Assembly (NCBI RefSeq): GCF_013363995.1
Contig: NZ_JABWGO010000003.1
Coordinates: 124,001 to 188,000 of the forward strand
DNA: 64,000 nucleotides
Direction of reading: 5' to 3'
Source: Nonomuraea rhodomycinica
GTDB lineage: Bacteria; Actinomycetota; Actinomycetes; Streptosporangiales; Streptosporangiaceae
The notes beneath the pieces were generated by a model. The model did not search any database, was not told the origin of the DNA, and saw only the letters and a program-made list of their open reading frames with translations. The translations under genes and the position numbers were made by a program. The stretch's first letter is position 1, and every line of letters begins with the position of its first letter. Shown here piece after piece: positions 8,822-17,440 of the stretch.

Positions 8822-9859
8822 ATGGCGACGGCTTCGGACGGGGGCGGGCGGCCGCGCAGCAGACCGGCGGTGCTCGGCGACGTCGCCGCGCTCGCCGGCG
8901 TCTCGGCGATGACCGTCTCGCGCGTGCTCAACACGCCCGACCGCGTGCGCGCCGAGACCCGGGCGCGGGTGCTGGCGGCCGTGCGTGAGCTCGACTACTG
9001 GCCCAACTCCGCGGCCCGGCAGCTCGTCACCGGCCGCTCGGGCGTGCTCGGCGTGGTCAGCATCGACACCACCCTGTACGGCCCGGCCTCCACCCTCTAC
9101 TGCATCGAGCAGACCGCCCGCCTCAGCGGCTACACGGTGAGCATCGCCAGCCTGAGCGCGCTCAACCGGCGCTCCATCGAGGAGGGCGTCCACCGGCTGC
9201 GCTCGCAGTCGGTCGACGGCGTCATCATCGTCGCCCCGCACGAGTCGGCCGCCGACGGCCTGCGCCACCTGCCGCCCGACCTGCCGGTGGTCGCGGTCGA
9301 CGCGGGCGAGGACGTCCCGGTGCCGGTCGCCATGGTCGACCAGCGGGCCGGCGCCGTCCGCGCCACCCGCCACCTGCTGAGCCTCGGCCACGAGACCGTC
9401 TGGCACGTGGGCGGCCCGGCCGACTGGATCGACGCCAGCGGCCGCATCGAGGGCTGGAAGAGCGTCCTGGAGGCCGAGGGCCGGCCGGTGCCCGAGCCGC
9501 TGCGCGGCGACTGGAGCCCCCGCTCGGGCCACCAGCTCGGCCGCCGGCTGGCCGCCGACCCGTCGGTGACGGCCGTGTTCGTCGGCAACGACCAGATGGC
9601 GCTCGGCGTGCTGCGCGCCATGCGCGAGGCCGGGCGGCGGGTGCCCGAGGACGTGAGCGTGGTGGGCTTCGACGACATCCCCGAGTCGGCGTACTTCTGG
9701 CCGCCCCTGACCACCGTGCGGCAGGACTTCCGCGAGGTCGGCCGGCACGCCTTCCACCTGCTCCTCGACCGCATGGCGGGCGAGGAGGGGGAGACGCGCC
9801 GGCTGGTCGAGCCCGACCTGGTGGTGCGGGAGAGCACCGGCTCCCCGAAGCGCGCCTGA
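8822..9859 (+). CDS. LacI-family transcriptional regulator (probable arabinoside-responsive repressor)
   Basis: A 345-residue LacI-type protein. The HTH is VLGDVAALAGVSAMTVSRVLN (residues 17-37), and the YWPNSAARQL hinge helix follows. A periplasmic-binding-protein-like effector domain runs to the end (GVLGVVSIDTTLYGP..., VGFDDIPESAYFWPPLTTVRQD). The frame is open further upstream, but the ATG at 8822 has a GGTGAGG ribosome-binding site and matches family N-termini. It converges on an arabinofuranosidase gene, and the two share an operator-like motif, so it probably controls arabinan use and its own gene. The effector, arabinose or an arabino-oligosaccharide, is inferred. Confidence 0.92.
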   Translation: MATASDGGGRPRSRPAVLGDVAALAGVSAMTVSRVLNTPDRVRAETRARVLAAVRELDYWPNSAARQLVTGRSGVLGVVSIDTTLYGPASTLYCIEQTARLSGYTVSIASLSALNRRSIEEGVHRLRSQSVDGVIIVAPHESAADGLRHLPPDLPVVAVDAGEDVPVPVAMVDQRAGAVRATRHLLSLGHETVWHVGGPADWIDASGRIEGWKSVLEAEGRPVPEPLRGDWSPRSGHQLGRRLAADPSVTAVFVGNDQMALGVLRAMREAGRRVPEDVSVVGFDDIPESAYFWPPLTTVRQDFREVGRHAFHLLLDRMAGEEGETRRLVEPDLVVRESTGSPKRA

Positions 9860-9888
9860 GCGGCCGCCCCTCGGGGGTCGCCCAGGGC

Positions 9889-9943
9889 GGGGGTCAGCCC
9901 GGGCGGATCACGGCGGGCCGGGGGTCAGCCCAGGTGGATCACG
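9889..9943 (+). repeat. 24-bp direct repeat duplicating the 3' end of the arabinofuranosidase gene
   Basis: Two copies (9889-9912 and 9920-9943), each starting GGGGGTCAGCCC, differ at two positions. The second copy holds the last codons and the stop of the minus-strand gene. The first repeats them just downstream. Confidence 0.6.
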
Positions 9944-11430
9944 TTCCACGAGACCGGCGGCAGCAGCACCCGCAGCGGGTCGTGCTCCACGTCCGGGTTG
10001 GCGCGCGGCGCCACCCGGTCCGGCTGGTCGGCGGTGTTGCGGGCGTAGACGTCCGCGTCCGTGAGCGTCGTGGCGCCCGTGACGCGCACGCCGCCCAGCG
10101 CCCGCGCGTCGATCTCCAGCGACAGCGGCCCGTCGGTGGAGCGGTTGACCGCGAACACCGTGACGCCGCCGTCCTCGGCGCGGGTCGCCACCGCGTGCAG
10201 CATCGGCACCTCGCCGTACTCGGCCGTCTCGTACGACGGCGACACCGGCTCGACCCGCAGCACCTCGCCCGAGGCGTGCCGCGACGCCTGCGCGAACGGG
10301 TGGAACGTGGTCTGCCGCCAGGCCCGCCCGCCCGGCTCGGTCATGATCGGCGCGATCACGTTGACGAGCTGGGCCAGCGACGCGGCCGTCACCCGATCGC
10401 TGTTGCGCAGCAGCGTGATGAGCAGCCCGCCGAAGGCCACCGCGTCGGCCAGGTGGTAGTGGTCCTCCAGCAGCGGCGGCGCGACGGGCCAGTCGCGCGG
10501 CGGCTCGGCGGCCTGGTGGCGCGACAGGTACCAGATGTTCCACTCGTCGAAGGAGATGTCGATCCGCTTGCGCGACTTCAGCTTGGCGCCGACGTGGTCG
10601 GCGGTCGCGACCACGGAGCGGATGAAGTACTCCATGTCGGTCGAGCAGGCCAGGAAGCTGCCGAGGTCGCCGTCCTTCTCCTCGTAGTAGGCGTGGCAGG
10701 AGACGAAGTCGACGACGTCGTAGGTGTGCTCCAGCACCTCGGCCTCCCACGCGCCGAAGGTCGGCATCGAGGAGCCGGAGCTGCCGCAGGCGACCAGCTC
10801 CAGGTCCGGATCGACCATGCGCATGGCGCGGGCGGTCTCGTTGGCCAGCCGGCCGTACTCGCGGGCGGTCTTGTGCCCCGTCTGCCAGAAGCCGTCCATC
10901 TCGTTGCCCAGGCACCACATGCGGATGCCGTGGGGCTCCTTGGCGCCGTTGGCGACCCGCTGGTCGGACAGGGCCGTGCCGGACGGGTGGTTGCAGTACT
11001 CCAGGAGGTCCACGGCCTCGGCGATGCCCCGGGTGCCGAGGTTGACCGCCATCATCGGCTCCACACCGGCCTTGCGGCACCAGGCGACGAACTCGTCGAC
11101 GCCGATCTCGTTGGTCTCGGTGCTGTGCCAGGCGAGGTCGAGCCGGCGCGGCCGCTGCTCGCGCGGGCCGACGCCGTCCTCCCAGCGGTAGCCGGAGACG
11201 AAGTTGCCGCCGGGGTAGCGGACCGTGCTCACGCCCAGTTCGCGGGTCAGGTCGAGGACGTCGCGGCGGAAGCCGTCCGCGTCGGCCGACGGGTGCCCGG
11301 GCTCGTAGATGCCGGTGTAGACGCAGCGGCCGAGGTGCTCGACGAACGTGCCGAACGTGCGGCGCCGCACGGGGGCCACGCGGAACGCCGGATCGATGGT
11401 GAGGTGGGCCTCGCGGGCAGTGGTGCTCAC
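9925..11430 (-). CDS. abfA: Alpha-L-arabinofuranosidase, GH51, intracellular
   Basis: A 501-residue GH51 enzyme without a signal peptide, so it probably cleaves imported arabino-oligosaccharides in the cytoplasm. The acid/base glutamate is E177 in CLGNEMDG and the nucleophile is E296 in SFDEWN. The family N-terminus FGTFVEHLGRCVYTGIYEP and RYPGGNFVSGYRWEDG are intact. The C-terminal beta domain carries the usual ALGGVRV...TLTDADVYARNT region. It is divergent from a sugar ABC importer, and a LacI-type operator lies in the shared promoter region. All key residues are present and I see no damage. Confidence 0.95.
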   Translation of the reverse strand: MSTTAREAHLTIDPAFRVAPVRRRTFGTFVEHLGRCVYTGIYEPGHPSADADGFRRDVLDLTRELGVSTVRYPGGNFVSGYRWEDGVGPREQRPRRLDLAWHSTETNEIGVDEFVAWCRKAGVEPMMAVNLGTRGIAEAVDLLEYCNHPSGTALSDQRVANGAKEPHGIRMWCLGNEMDGFWQTGHKTAREYGRLANETARAMRMVDPDLELVACGSSGSSMPTFGAWEAEVLEHTYDVVDFVSCHAYYEEKDGDLGSFLACSTDMEYFIRSVVATADHVGAKLKSRKRIDISFDEWNIWYLSRHQAAEPPRDWPVAPPLLEDHYHLADAVAFGGLLITLLRNSDRVTAASLAQLVNVIAPIMTEPGGRAWRQTTFHPFAQASRHASGEVLRVEPVSPSYETAEYGEVPMLHAVATRAEDGGVTVFAVNRSTDGPLSLEIDARALGGVRVTGATTLTDADVYARNTADQPDRVAPRANPDVEHDPLRVLLPPVSWNVIHLG

Positions 11431-11476
11431 GTGGTCTCGCGCTCCTGTGGTGCAGACGTGACAAGAATGTCCTGAT

Positions 11477-11490
11477 TGTTAGCGTTATCA
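11477..11490 (-). promoter_or_regulatory. Putative LacI-family operator, site 2 (arabinofuranosidase promoter)
   Basis: TGTTAGCGTTATCA begins 47 bases upstream of the arabinofuranosidase start codon. Its first 13 bases are identical to the motif before the LacI-type regulator. It is an imperfect palindrome around the central CG. Confidence 0.72.
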
Positions 11491-11543
11491 CGTTGAACGT
11501 CAAGGTCTGTGCGGTATCAGGCCCAGGGTCGTGACATGCGCAT

Positions 11544-11557
11544 TGTGACCGCTAACA
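11544..11557 (+). promoter_or_regulatory. Putative LacI-family operator, site 3 (ABC importer promoter)
   Basis: TGTGACCGCTAACA is the reverse-complement form of the same pattern (TGTTAGCGGTCACA). It lies about 140 bases upstream of the substrate-binding-protein gene and 54 bases from site 2 across the divergent promoter region. Confidence 0.65.
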
Positions 11558-11699
11558 CTCAAGGCACCCTGAACCGGGGCGGCGCCTCCCGCATCCGCCC
11601 CCGTCACGGACCCCATCCACCGATCTCGCGCGCCCTTCGCGCAGGCGAGATGTTCACGTCACCATCCGCGGCATCCCTGTCCAGAGGAAGAGGCCCATC

Positions 11700-13028
11700 G
11701 TGGACGGACCACCCATCGATCGCCGCAGCCTCCTGGGCGGCGGACTCGCGCTCCTCGGCGCGGGCGCCGCCGGCTGCTCGATCCCCGCCGGACTCGGCTC
11801 GACCCGCACCCGCGTACGCTACTGGCACTTCCTCGGCGCCAGCGACGGCATCATCATGAACGGCATGGTCCGCGCGTTCGGCGCGGACAACCCGGGCATC
11901 GCCGTGGAGGAGAACGTGCTCGCCTGGGGCGAGCCGTACTACACGAAGATCGCCATGGCCGGGGCCGGCGGCCGCTCGCCCGACCTGGCCACCTTCCACC
12001 TGGCCCGCCTGTCCGGCATCGGCGCCGGCCGCATCCTCGACCCGATCGACACCGCGCTGCTCGCCGAGAACGGCCTCAAGGCCGCCGACTTCAGCCCGCC
12101 CATCTGGGAGCGGGCGCACGTCGGCGGCGAGCTGTACGCCGTGCCGTTCGACGCCCACCCCATGGTGCAGTACTACAACACCGACCTCTGCGAGCGGGCC
12201 GGCCTGCTCGGCCCCGACGGCCGCCTGCTGCCGACCAACGGCCCCGAGGAGCTGCTCGCCGCGCTGCGCAAGGCCAAGGCCGCGCTCGGCGGCAGGCCGC
12301 CGCTGGTCTTCGACGCCCTCGGCCTCGGCACGGTCGGCCCCTGGCGGCTCTGGCGGTCGCTCTACCCGCAGAGCGGCGGCACGCTGCTGTCGGAGGACGG
12401 CTCCCGCGTCACCCTCGACGACGCCAAGGCGCTCGACGCGCTGCGCCTCATGCCCACCCTCTGCGAGGAGGGGCTGTGCGACCCGCGCACCGACTACGGC
12501 GCCTCCGTGGCTGCCTTCACCAACGGCCAGGCGGCGTTCCTGTGGAACGGCGACTGGGAGACCACCGGGCTCAAGCAGCGCGGCACCCCGTTCAGCATGG
12601 CCCGCTTCCCCAGCGTCTTCGGCAAGGGCTCGGCCCAGGCCGACTGCCACGCCTTCGTCCTGCCGCACCAGCGCGAGCGCGACCCGGAGGTCGAGCGCGC
12701 CACCTACCGCTTCATCGCCCACCTCGTGAAGAACAGCGCCGACTGGGCCGTCGCCGGGCACGTCCCCGCCTACCTGCCCACGCTGGAGCAGCCCGACTAC
12801 CTCGCGCTGCACCCCCAGTCGGAGTACCGCTCGGTCATCACCGAGGTCGCCCTCGACCCGAGGGCGTGGTTCGCCGGCTCCGCCTCCCGGCTGTGGCTGG
12901 AGTTCGGCCAGGCGTTCTCCCCGGTCATCAGCGGCGCCATCACCGCCGAACAGGGACTCGCCCGGGCCAGGCAGGCGCTGAGCCGGCTGATGGCCGCGCC
13001 CAACCCTTTCCCCGCAGAGGAGCGATGA
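11700..13028 (+). CDS. Sugar ABC transporter substrate-binding lipoprotein
   Basis: A 442-residue family 1 extracellular solute-binding protein. The N-terminus has twin arginines (DRRSLLGGG) and a lipobox ending at C26 (GAGAAGC), so it is probably a lipoprotein, possibly exported by Tat. The body has typical features (RYWHFLGASDGIIMNGMVRAF, YAVPFDAHPMVQYYNTDL). The GTG start at 11700 follows a GAGGAAGAGG ribosome-binding site. Its stop overlaps the start of the first permease. Neighbouring arabinofuranosidase and operators suggest an arabino-oligosaccharide ligand (inference). Confidence 0.92.
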   Translation: MDGPPIDRRSLLGGGLALLGAGAAGCSIPAGLGSTRTRVRYWHFLGASDGIIMNGMVRAFGADNPGIAVEENVLAWGEPYYTKIAMAGAGGRSPDLATFHLARLSGIGAGRILDPIDTALLAENGLKAADFSPPIWERAHVGGELYAVPFDAHPMVQYYNTDLCERAGLLGPDGRLLPTNGPEELLAALRKAKAALGGRPPLVFDALGLGTVGPWRLWRSLYPQSGGTLLSEDGSRVTLDDAKALDALRLMPTLCEEGLCDPRTDYGASVAAFTNGQAAFLWNGDWETTGLKQRGTPFSMARFPSVFGKGSAQADCHAFVLPHQRERDPEVERATYRFIAHLVKNSADWAVAGHVPAYLPTLEQPDYLALHPQSEYRSVITEVALDPRAWFAGSASRLWLEFGQAFSPVISGAITAEQGLARARQALSRLMAAPNPFPAEER

Positions 13029-13945
13029 TGACCACCGTCGCCGTCCCCGCCACCGCCGCCACGCCCGCCGAGCAGGCCCGCCCGCGGCGCGGCTGGACCC
13101 AGCACGGGCTGCTGTTCGTCGCCCCCTTCCTCGTGATCTACCTCGCCTTCCTCGTCTGGCCGCTGCTCCAGGGCCTGCGGATGAGCCTGTCGAGCGTCAA
13201 CATCGCCGGCACCAACGACCGCTTCGTCGGCCTGGCCAACTACGCCGAGGCGTTCGGCGACCCCCGCATGTGGCGCTCGCTGTGGAACACCGTCGAGTTC
13301 ACCGTGCTCAGCACGATCCCGCTCGTGCTGCTCGGCCTCGGCCTCGCCCTGCTGGTCCACCACCTGCGCTTCGTGCAGTGGCTGTGGCGGCTGTCGTTCT
13401 TCGGCCCGTTCCTGCTGCCGTCGGCCGTCGTGTCGCTGCTCTGGCTCCAGATGATCTACCCGCCGGAGTACGGCCTGATCAACGGCGCCCTCGGCACCGA
13501 CGTGCTCTGGCTGGGCGACCCGTCCACGGCCATGTGGTCGATGGTGCTGACCACCGTGTGGTGGACGGTCGGCTTCAACTTCCTGCTCTACCTCGCCGCG
13601 CTCCAGTCGATCCCGCGCCACCTGTACGAGGCCGCCGCGATCGACGGGGCCTCGGCCTGGCACCGGCTGCGCTCCATCACGCTGCCCCTGCTCGGCCGTA
13701 CCACCGCGCTGGTCGTCGTGCTCCAGCTCCTCGCCTCGCTGAAGGTCTTCGACCAGATCTACCTGATGACCGGCGGCGGCCCCGACGACTCCACCCGGCC
13801 GATCATCGAGTACGCCTACGACGCCGGGTTCACCGGCTACCGCATCGGCTACGCCTCGGCCGTCTCCTACATCCTGTTCGCTCTCATCGTCGTCGTCTCC
13901 CTGGCGCAGCTGCGGCTGTTCCGCAAGAGCGAGGAGCCGTCATGA
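13025..13945 (+). CDS. Sugar ABC transporter permease (MalF/UgpA type)
   Basis: A 306-residue permease with six predicted helices. The EAA loop (EAAAIDGASAWHRLRSITLPLL) that contacts the ATPase is near residue 205. The GPDDSTRPIIEYAYDAGF region is typical of the carbohydrate subfamily. It starts by ATGA overlap with the binding-protein gene and ends by ATGA overlap with the next permease fragment. The protein appears intact. No ATPase gene is in the locus, which is common in actinomycetes that share one MsiK-type ATPase. Confidence 0.93.
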   Translation: MMTTVAVPATAATPAEQARPRRGWTQHGLLFVAPFLVIYLAFLVWPLLQGLRMSLSSVNIAGTNDRFVGLANYAEAFGDPRMWRSLWNTVEFTVLSTIPLVLLGLGLALLVHHLRFVQWLWRLSFFGPFLLPSAVVSLLWLQMIYPPEYGLINGALGTDVLWLGDPSTAMWSMVLTTVWWTVGFNFLLYLAALQSIPRHLYEAAAIDGASAWHRLRSITLPLLGRTTALVVVLQLLASLKVFDQIYLMTGGGPDDSTRPIIEYAYDAGFTGYRIGYASAVSYILFALIVVVSLAQLRLFRKSEEPS

Positions 13946-14265
13946 CCAAGAGGTTCGGCTGGGGCCGGCTCGTGCTGCTGGCCGTCGCCCTCGTGCTCGC
14001 CGCCGTCTGGCTCGCGCCCATCGCCTGGGCCGTGGCCACCTCGCTCAAACCCGAGACCGAGACGACCAAGCTGCCGCTGGAGTGGATCGGCAGCCGCGTC
14101 ACCCTCGACGCCTACAGCCTCGTCCTGGGCACCGGCGGCATCGTGAAGTGGGCGGTCAACTCGCTGGTGACCGCGACGGTCGTGACCGTCATGACGGTCC
14201 TGTTCTCCGCCATGGCCGCCTACGGCTTCGCCCGCACCAGCTTCCGGGGCCTGGCCGGGCAGTGA
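13942..14265 (+). pseudogene. Truncated second sugar ABC permease (MalG/UgpE type)
   Basis: Only 107 codons remain, against about 270-280 in the family. The N-terminus is normal: first helix, then TSLKPETETTKLPLEWIG, a second helix and AAYGFARTSFRG. It then stops at RGLAGQ. The later helices and the ATPase-contacting EAA loop are missing. No continuation exists in another frame, because a hairpin terminator starts 6 bases after the stop and the next gene's end is at 14338. As encoded, the importer should lack a working second permease unless another locus supplies one. Either a real 3' deletion or an assembly collapse could explain it. Confidence 0.85.
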
Positions 14266-14271
14266 CGCCCC

Positions 14272-14302
14272 GAGGGGTCCCGCCACAGGGCGGGACCCCC
14301 TC
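14272..14302. terminator. Strong hairpin terminator between convergent genes
   Basis: GGGGTCCCGCC and GGCGGGACCCC pair over 11 bases with a 4-base loop, directly after the truncated permease gene and before the end of the convergent phosphodiesterase gene. Confidence 0.75.
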
Positions 14303-14337
14303 ACGATCGGACTCCCCGCGCGGGCGGGCCCTCGCGG

Positions 14338-15450
14338 TCAGGCTCCCGCGCGGGCGGCACGCCGGGCGACGACCGCCCGGCCCATGCCCGGGTCGTCGCA
14401 GAACGCCCCGTCCACGCCGAGGTCCAGCAGCCGGTCCAGCCAGCCCATGACGTCACCCGTGGCCCGCGGGTACACCGGGCTCGCCGGGTCGCCCAGCCGG
14501 TGGTCGGCCGGGAGCTGGGAGTTCTCGTTGCGCACGGTCCAGACGTGCACCTCCAGGCGCCTGCGGTGCGCGTCGGCCACCAGCGTGGTGGGCTCCAGCA
14601 GCCTGCCGTCCGGGCCGGTCGGCACCACGCGCCGGGTGTCCACGCCGATGCCGTCCGCGTACGACGCCACCTCGCGCAGCCCCTCCGGCTTCACCATGTC
14701 GTCGTAGGTGCGCGGGTCGCCCGCGGCCACCCAGTCGTAGGGCGCGCCGCCCCACGTGACGAGCTGGATGAGCGGCAGCCGGGTCTTCGAGTGCAGCTCA
14801 CGCAGGTTGGCCGTCTCGAACGACTGGATGAACACCTTCCGCACCTTGTGCGCGTTCAGCACCTCCAGCAGCGGCTCCTCCAGCGACAGGCCGACCGAGT
14901 CGAAGTAGGTCGGGTGCTTGGTCTCCGGGTAGACGCCCACGCCGTGCCGCTCGGCCAGCCGCACGACCTCCTCGAACGTCGGGATCTCCGCCAGCCCGTC
15001 GAAGGCCGTGTTGCCCGGCCGCAGCTCCGGCACGCGCTCCCTGGCCCGCAGCGTCTTCAGCTCGGCCAGCGTGAAGTCCTCGGTGAACCAGCCGGTCACC
15101 GGCCGGCCGTCGATCGTCTTGGTCGTGCGCCGCCCGGCGAACTCCGGCCGCGAGGCCACGTCGGTGGTGCCGGAGATCTCGTTCTCGTGCCGGGCCACCA
15201 GCACGTGGTCCTTGGTGGAGACCAGGTCGGGCTCGATGTAGTCGGCGCCCAGGGCGATGGCCGCCTCGTACGACAGGAGCGTGTGCTCGGGCCGGTGGGC
15301 GCTGGCGCCACGGTGTCCGATCACGACGGGGGAGTGGCCGCGGCCGGCGGCCGCGGCGGGGTCGGGTTGTGTGAGCACGACGGCGACCGTACCGCCGAGG
15401 CCGCCCATGAGGAGGGCCAGCGCGCCCGCGACCCATCTGCGCGTCATCAT
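14338..15450 (-). CDS. Secreted glycerophosphodiester phosphodiesterase (GDPD)
   Basis: A 370-residue enzyme that hydrolyses glycerophosphodiesters to glycerol-3-phosphate and an alcohol. A signal peptide (RRWVAGALALLMGGLGGTVAVVL) indicates export. The catalytic HRGASAHRPEHT motif supplies H46, R47 and E55. E73 and D75 (YIEPDLV) bind metal, and H88 follows in VARHEN. A typical GDPD insertion and the C-terminal VHVWTVRNEN motif are present. Overlapping ATG codons at 15450 and 15447 are equivalent candidates. It may recover phosphate from lipids or teichoic-acid-like polymers, which is inference. Confidence 0.93.
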   Translation of the reverse strand: MMTRRWVAGALALLMGGLGGTVAVVLTQPDPAAAAGRGHSPVVIGHRGASAHRPEHTLLSYEAAIALGADYIEPDLVSTKDHVLVARHENEISGTTDVASRPEFAGRRTTKTIDGRPVTGWFTEDFTLAELKTLRARERVPELRPGNTAFDGLAEIPTFEEVVRLAERHGVGVYPETKHPTYFDSVGLSLEEPLLEVLNAHKVRKVFIQSFETANLRELHSKTRLPLIQLVTWGGAPYDWVAAGDPRTYDDMVKPEGLREVASYADGIGVDTRRVVPTGPDGRLLEPTTLVADAHRRRLEVHVWTVRNENSQLPADHRLGDPASPVYPRATGDVMGWLDRLLDLGVDGAFCDDPGMGRAVVARRAARAGA

Positions 15451-15499
15451 GCGGCGAACGCTAGAGCGGCCGGGTGGCCTGGCGGTTACGCCCGGATGG

Positions 15500-16132
15500 T
15501 CACGGGGTGGCGGTGGGCGACGGGCTCACTGTGGCGTTCGGGGCGGAGCCGGACGGCGCGGGAGAACCGCCGGGGCTGGGGGCGCCGCTCGGGTTGGCCG
15601 GCGCCCCGCTCGGGTTGGCCGGGGCTCCACTCGGGTTGGCCGGGGCTCCGCTCGGGTTGAGCGAGGCGAACACGCCCGTCCTGGCCACGACCGGCACGAT
15701 GAGCCGCATGTCGTTCGGCCCGGCGGTGAAGCTGAACGTCATCGGCACCGAGCCCGTGTCGGCCACGCCGGTGACGGTGCCGATCGGCCGGTCGGTGCCC
15801 ACGATGCCCCCGGGCGGCACCTCGACGGGGCCGGCGAGCTGGACCTGTCCGCCCTTGGCGAGCGTGATCCGCTCCAGGCGCACCGGCTGGGCTCGCTCGT
15901 TGATGAGGACCGCGTACAGCGGCAGCCCGGCGGCCGGCGTCTCCGACCGGCCCGTGAGTGAGGCGCCGAGGAGGAACGAGTTGCGCACGTACACGCCCTT
16001 GGCGCCGGCGTTGGCCCCGTCGTTCTGGGGGGTGAAGATGCGGGAGACGTCCTCGGAGCTGTACGTCAGGCCGGCGCACCCCGCGCTCGCGAGCACCAGC
16101 GCGACGGCGCAGACGGCGGCGGGACGGCGCAT
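15500..16132 (-). CDS. Lipoprotein with C-terminal NPSGAPA repeats, unknown function
   Basis: A 210-residue exported lipoprotein: a basic start, hydrophobic core and the lipobox LASAGC. The body (VYVRNSFLLG..., GLPLYAVLINERAQPVRLERITL..., VEVPPGGIVG) resembles actinobacterial lipoproteins of the DUF461 / copper-chaperone-like type, but I see no clear metal motif. The C-terminus holds three to four tandem NPSGAPA units, then a Ser/Pro/Ala tail, likely a flexible stalk. I chose the ATG at 16132 over 16168 because AAAGGA lies at the right distance and the signal peptide then starts at MRRP. Confidence 0.75.
   Translation of the reverse strand: MRRPAAVCAVALVLASAGCAGLTYSSEDVSRIFTPQNDGANAGAKGVYVRNSFLLGASLTGRSETPAAGLPLYAVLINERAQPVRLERITLAKGGQVQLAGPVEVPPGGIVGTDRPIGTVTGVADTGSVPMTFSFTAGPNDMRLIVPVVARTGVFASLNPSGAPANPSGAPANPSGAPANPSGAPSPGGSPAPSGSAPNATVSPSPTATP
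15588..15660 (+). repeat. 21-bp tandem repeat (3.5 units) inside a lipoprotein gene
   Basis: Units begin CTCGGGTTGGCCGG at 15588, 15609, 15630 and 15651; the last is partial. The 21-base period keeps frame and encodes NPSGAPA. Copy number is likely to vary between strains. Confidence 0.85.
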
Positions 16133-16213
16133 GGCGGGTCCTTTCTCGACTCCTGTCCGACGCCCCATCCGTTACCCGCTGCGACCAGGCCAAACACCTC
16201 ACATCACCGCGGG

Positions 16214-17368
16214 TCAGCCCTTGTAGTTGAAAACCTGGCGGAGCGTGTGGCGCACCTCGACGAGGTCCCGCTGGTCGGCCATGACCTGGTCGATCGGCTT
16301 GTACGCCTCCGGGTGCTCGTCCACCAGGGCGGCCGCCCGGTCGGCGTTCCAGGTGCGGCCGCGCATCGCCTCGGCCAGCGAGCCGGCGCTGAGCTGCTTC
16401 CTGGCCTTGTTGCGCGACATGCGGCGTCCCGCGCCGTGGGAGCACGAGTGGTACGCGTCGGGGTTGCCGAGCCCGCGCACGATGTACGACCGCGTGCCCA
16501 TCGACCCCGGGATCACGCCCTCGTCGCCGGTGGCGGCCTTGATGGCGCCCTTGCGGGTGATCCACAGCTCCTTGCCGCCGTGGCTCTCGAGCTGGGTGAA
16601 GTTGTGGTGGCAGTTGATCACGCGCACCCGCTCGCCCTTGCCGACGATCCGGAACAGGGCGTCCACCAGCACCTGGTCCATCCGGGCGCGCGAGGCCATG
16701 GCGTAGCGCTGCGCCCACAGCATGTCGGCGACGTACGCCTCGAACTCCGGCGTGCCCTGCGTGAAGTAGGCCAGGTCGGGGTCCTCCAGGCTCAGCTCCT
16801 GGCGCTCCATCAGGCCCTTGGCGCCGGTGATGTGCTTGGTCGCGAGCTGGTTGCCGATGCCGCGCGAGCCCGAGTGGAGCACCGTCCACACCCGCTCGCG
16901 CTCGTCCAGGCACACCTCGACGAAGTGGTTGCCCGAGCCGAGCGTGCCGAACTGGACGGCCACCGTCCGCTCCTGCTTGGCCGTCAGCTCGGTGCGCGGC
17001 AGCCCGAGGCCGCCCAGCGCGCGGTCCAGGGACGGGTCGTCGTGACCCTTGCCGACGCCGGCGGGGATGTGCCGCTCGACCAGCGGCATGAGGGCGTCGA
17101 GGGTGTCGGGCAGGTCGGCGGCGGTGAGGGTCGTCTCGGTGGCGACCATGCCGCAGCCGATGTCCACGCCCACCGCCGCCGGGATGATCGCGTCCTCGGT
17201 CGGGATGACCGAGCCGACCGTGGCGCCGATGCCGACGTGCGCGTCGGGCATGAGCGCGACGTGGCCGGCGACGAACGGAAGGCGCGCGGTGCGGGCGGCC
17301 TGCGCGATCGCGGCGTCGTCGATCTCGCTGGCCCACGAGAGCACGTCGGGTGCGGGCTGGTTCGGCAT
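16214..17368 (-). CDS. rtcB: RtcB-family RNA ligase
   Basis: A 384-residue RtcB ligase that joins RNA 2',3'-cyclic phosphate or 3'-phosphate ends to 5'-OH ends with GTP and Mn. Motifs are intact: MPDAHVGIGATVGSV, GVDIGCGM (metal cysteine), LGSGNHFVE, VLHSGSRGIGN, NCHHN, and HSCSHGAGRRMSR with the histidine that is guanylylated. At about 385 residues it belongs to the shorter bacterial RtcB type. The AAGGAG at 17378-17383 touches the upstream ATG (17377) but sits 9 bases before the ATG at 17368, so the latter is the better start. No archease or RtcR gene is nearby. Confidence 0.93.
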   Translation of the reverse strand: MPNQPAPDVLSWASEIDDAAIAQAARTARLPFVAGHVALMPDAHVGIGATVGSVIPTEDAIIPAAVGVDIGCGMVATETTLTAADLPDTLDALMPLVERHIPAGVGKGHDDPSLDRALGGLGLPRTELTAKQERTVAVQFGTLGSGNHFVEVCLDERERVWTVLHSGSRGIGNQLATKHITGAKGLMERQELSLEDPDLAYFTQGTPEFEAYVADMLWAQRYAMASRARMDQVLVDALFRIVGKGERVRVINCHHNFTQLESHGGKELWITRKGAIKAATGDEGVIPGSMGTRSYIVRGLGNPDAYHSCSHGAGRRMSRNKARKQLSAGSLAEAMRGRTWNADRAAALVDEHPEAYKPIDQVMADQRDLVEVRHTLRQVFNYKG

Positions 17369-17377
17369 GACAGACAT

Positions 17378-17383
17378 CTCCTT
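17378..17383 (-). promoter_or_regulatory. Ribosome-binding site deciding the rtcB start
   Basis: AAGGAG directly abuts the first in-frame ATG, leaving no spacer. It lies 9 bases from the second ATG at 17368, which supports the shorter protein. Confidence 0.65.
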
Positions 17384-17440
17384 GGCTCGTCCGTGCCCCA
17401 GTGTGCCGCGATCATGACCGCGAGCCCCACCGGTTTTCCG

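Noticed and set aside
15588..15660. 21-bp repeats considered as an attachment site or array
   Set aside because: They are in frame and encode NPSGAPA repeats in a lipoprotein.
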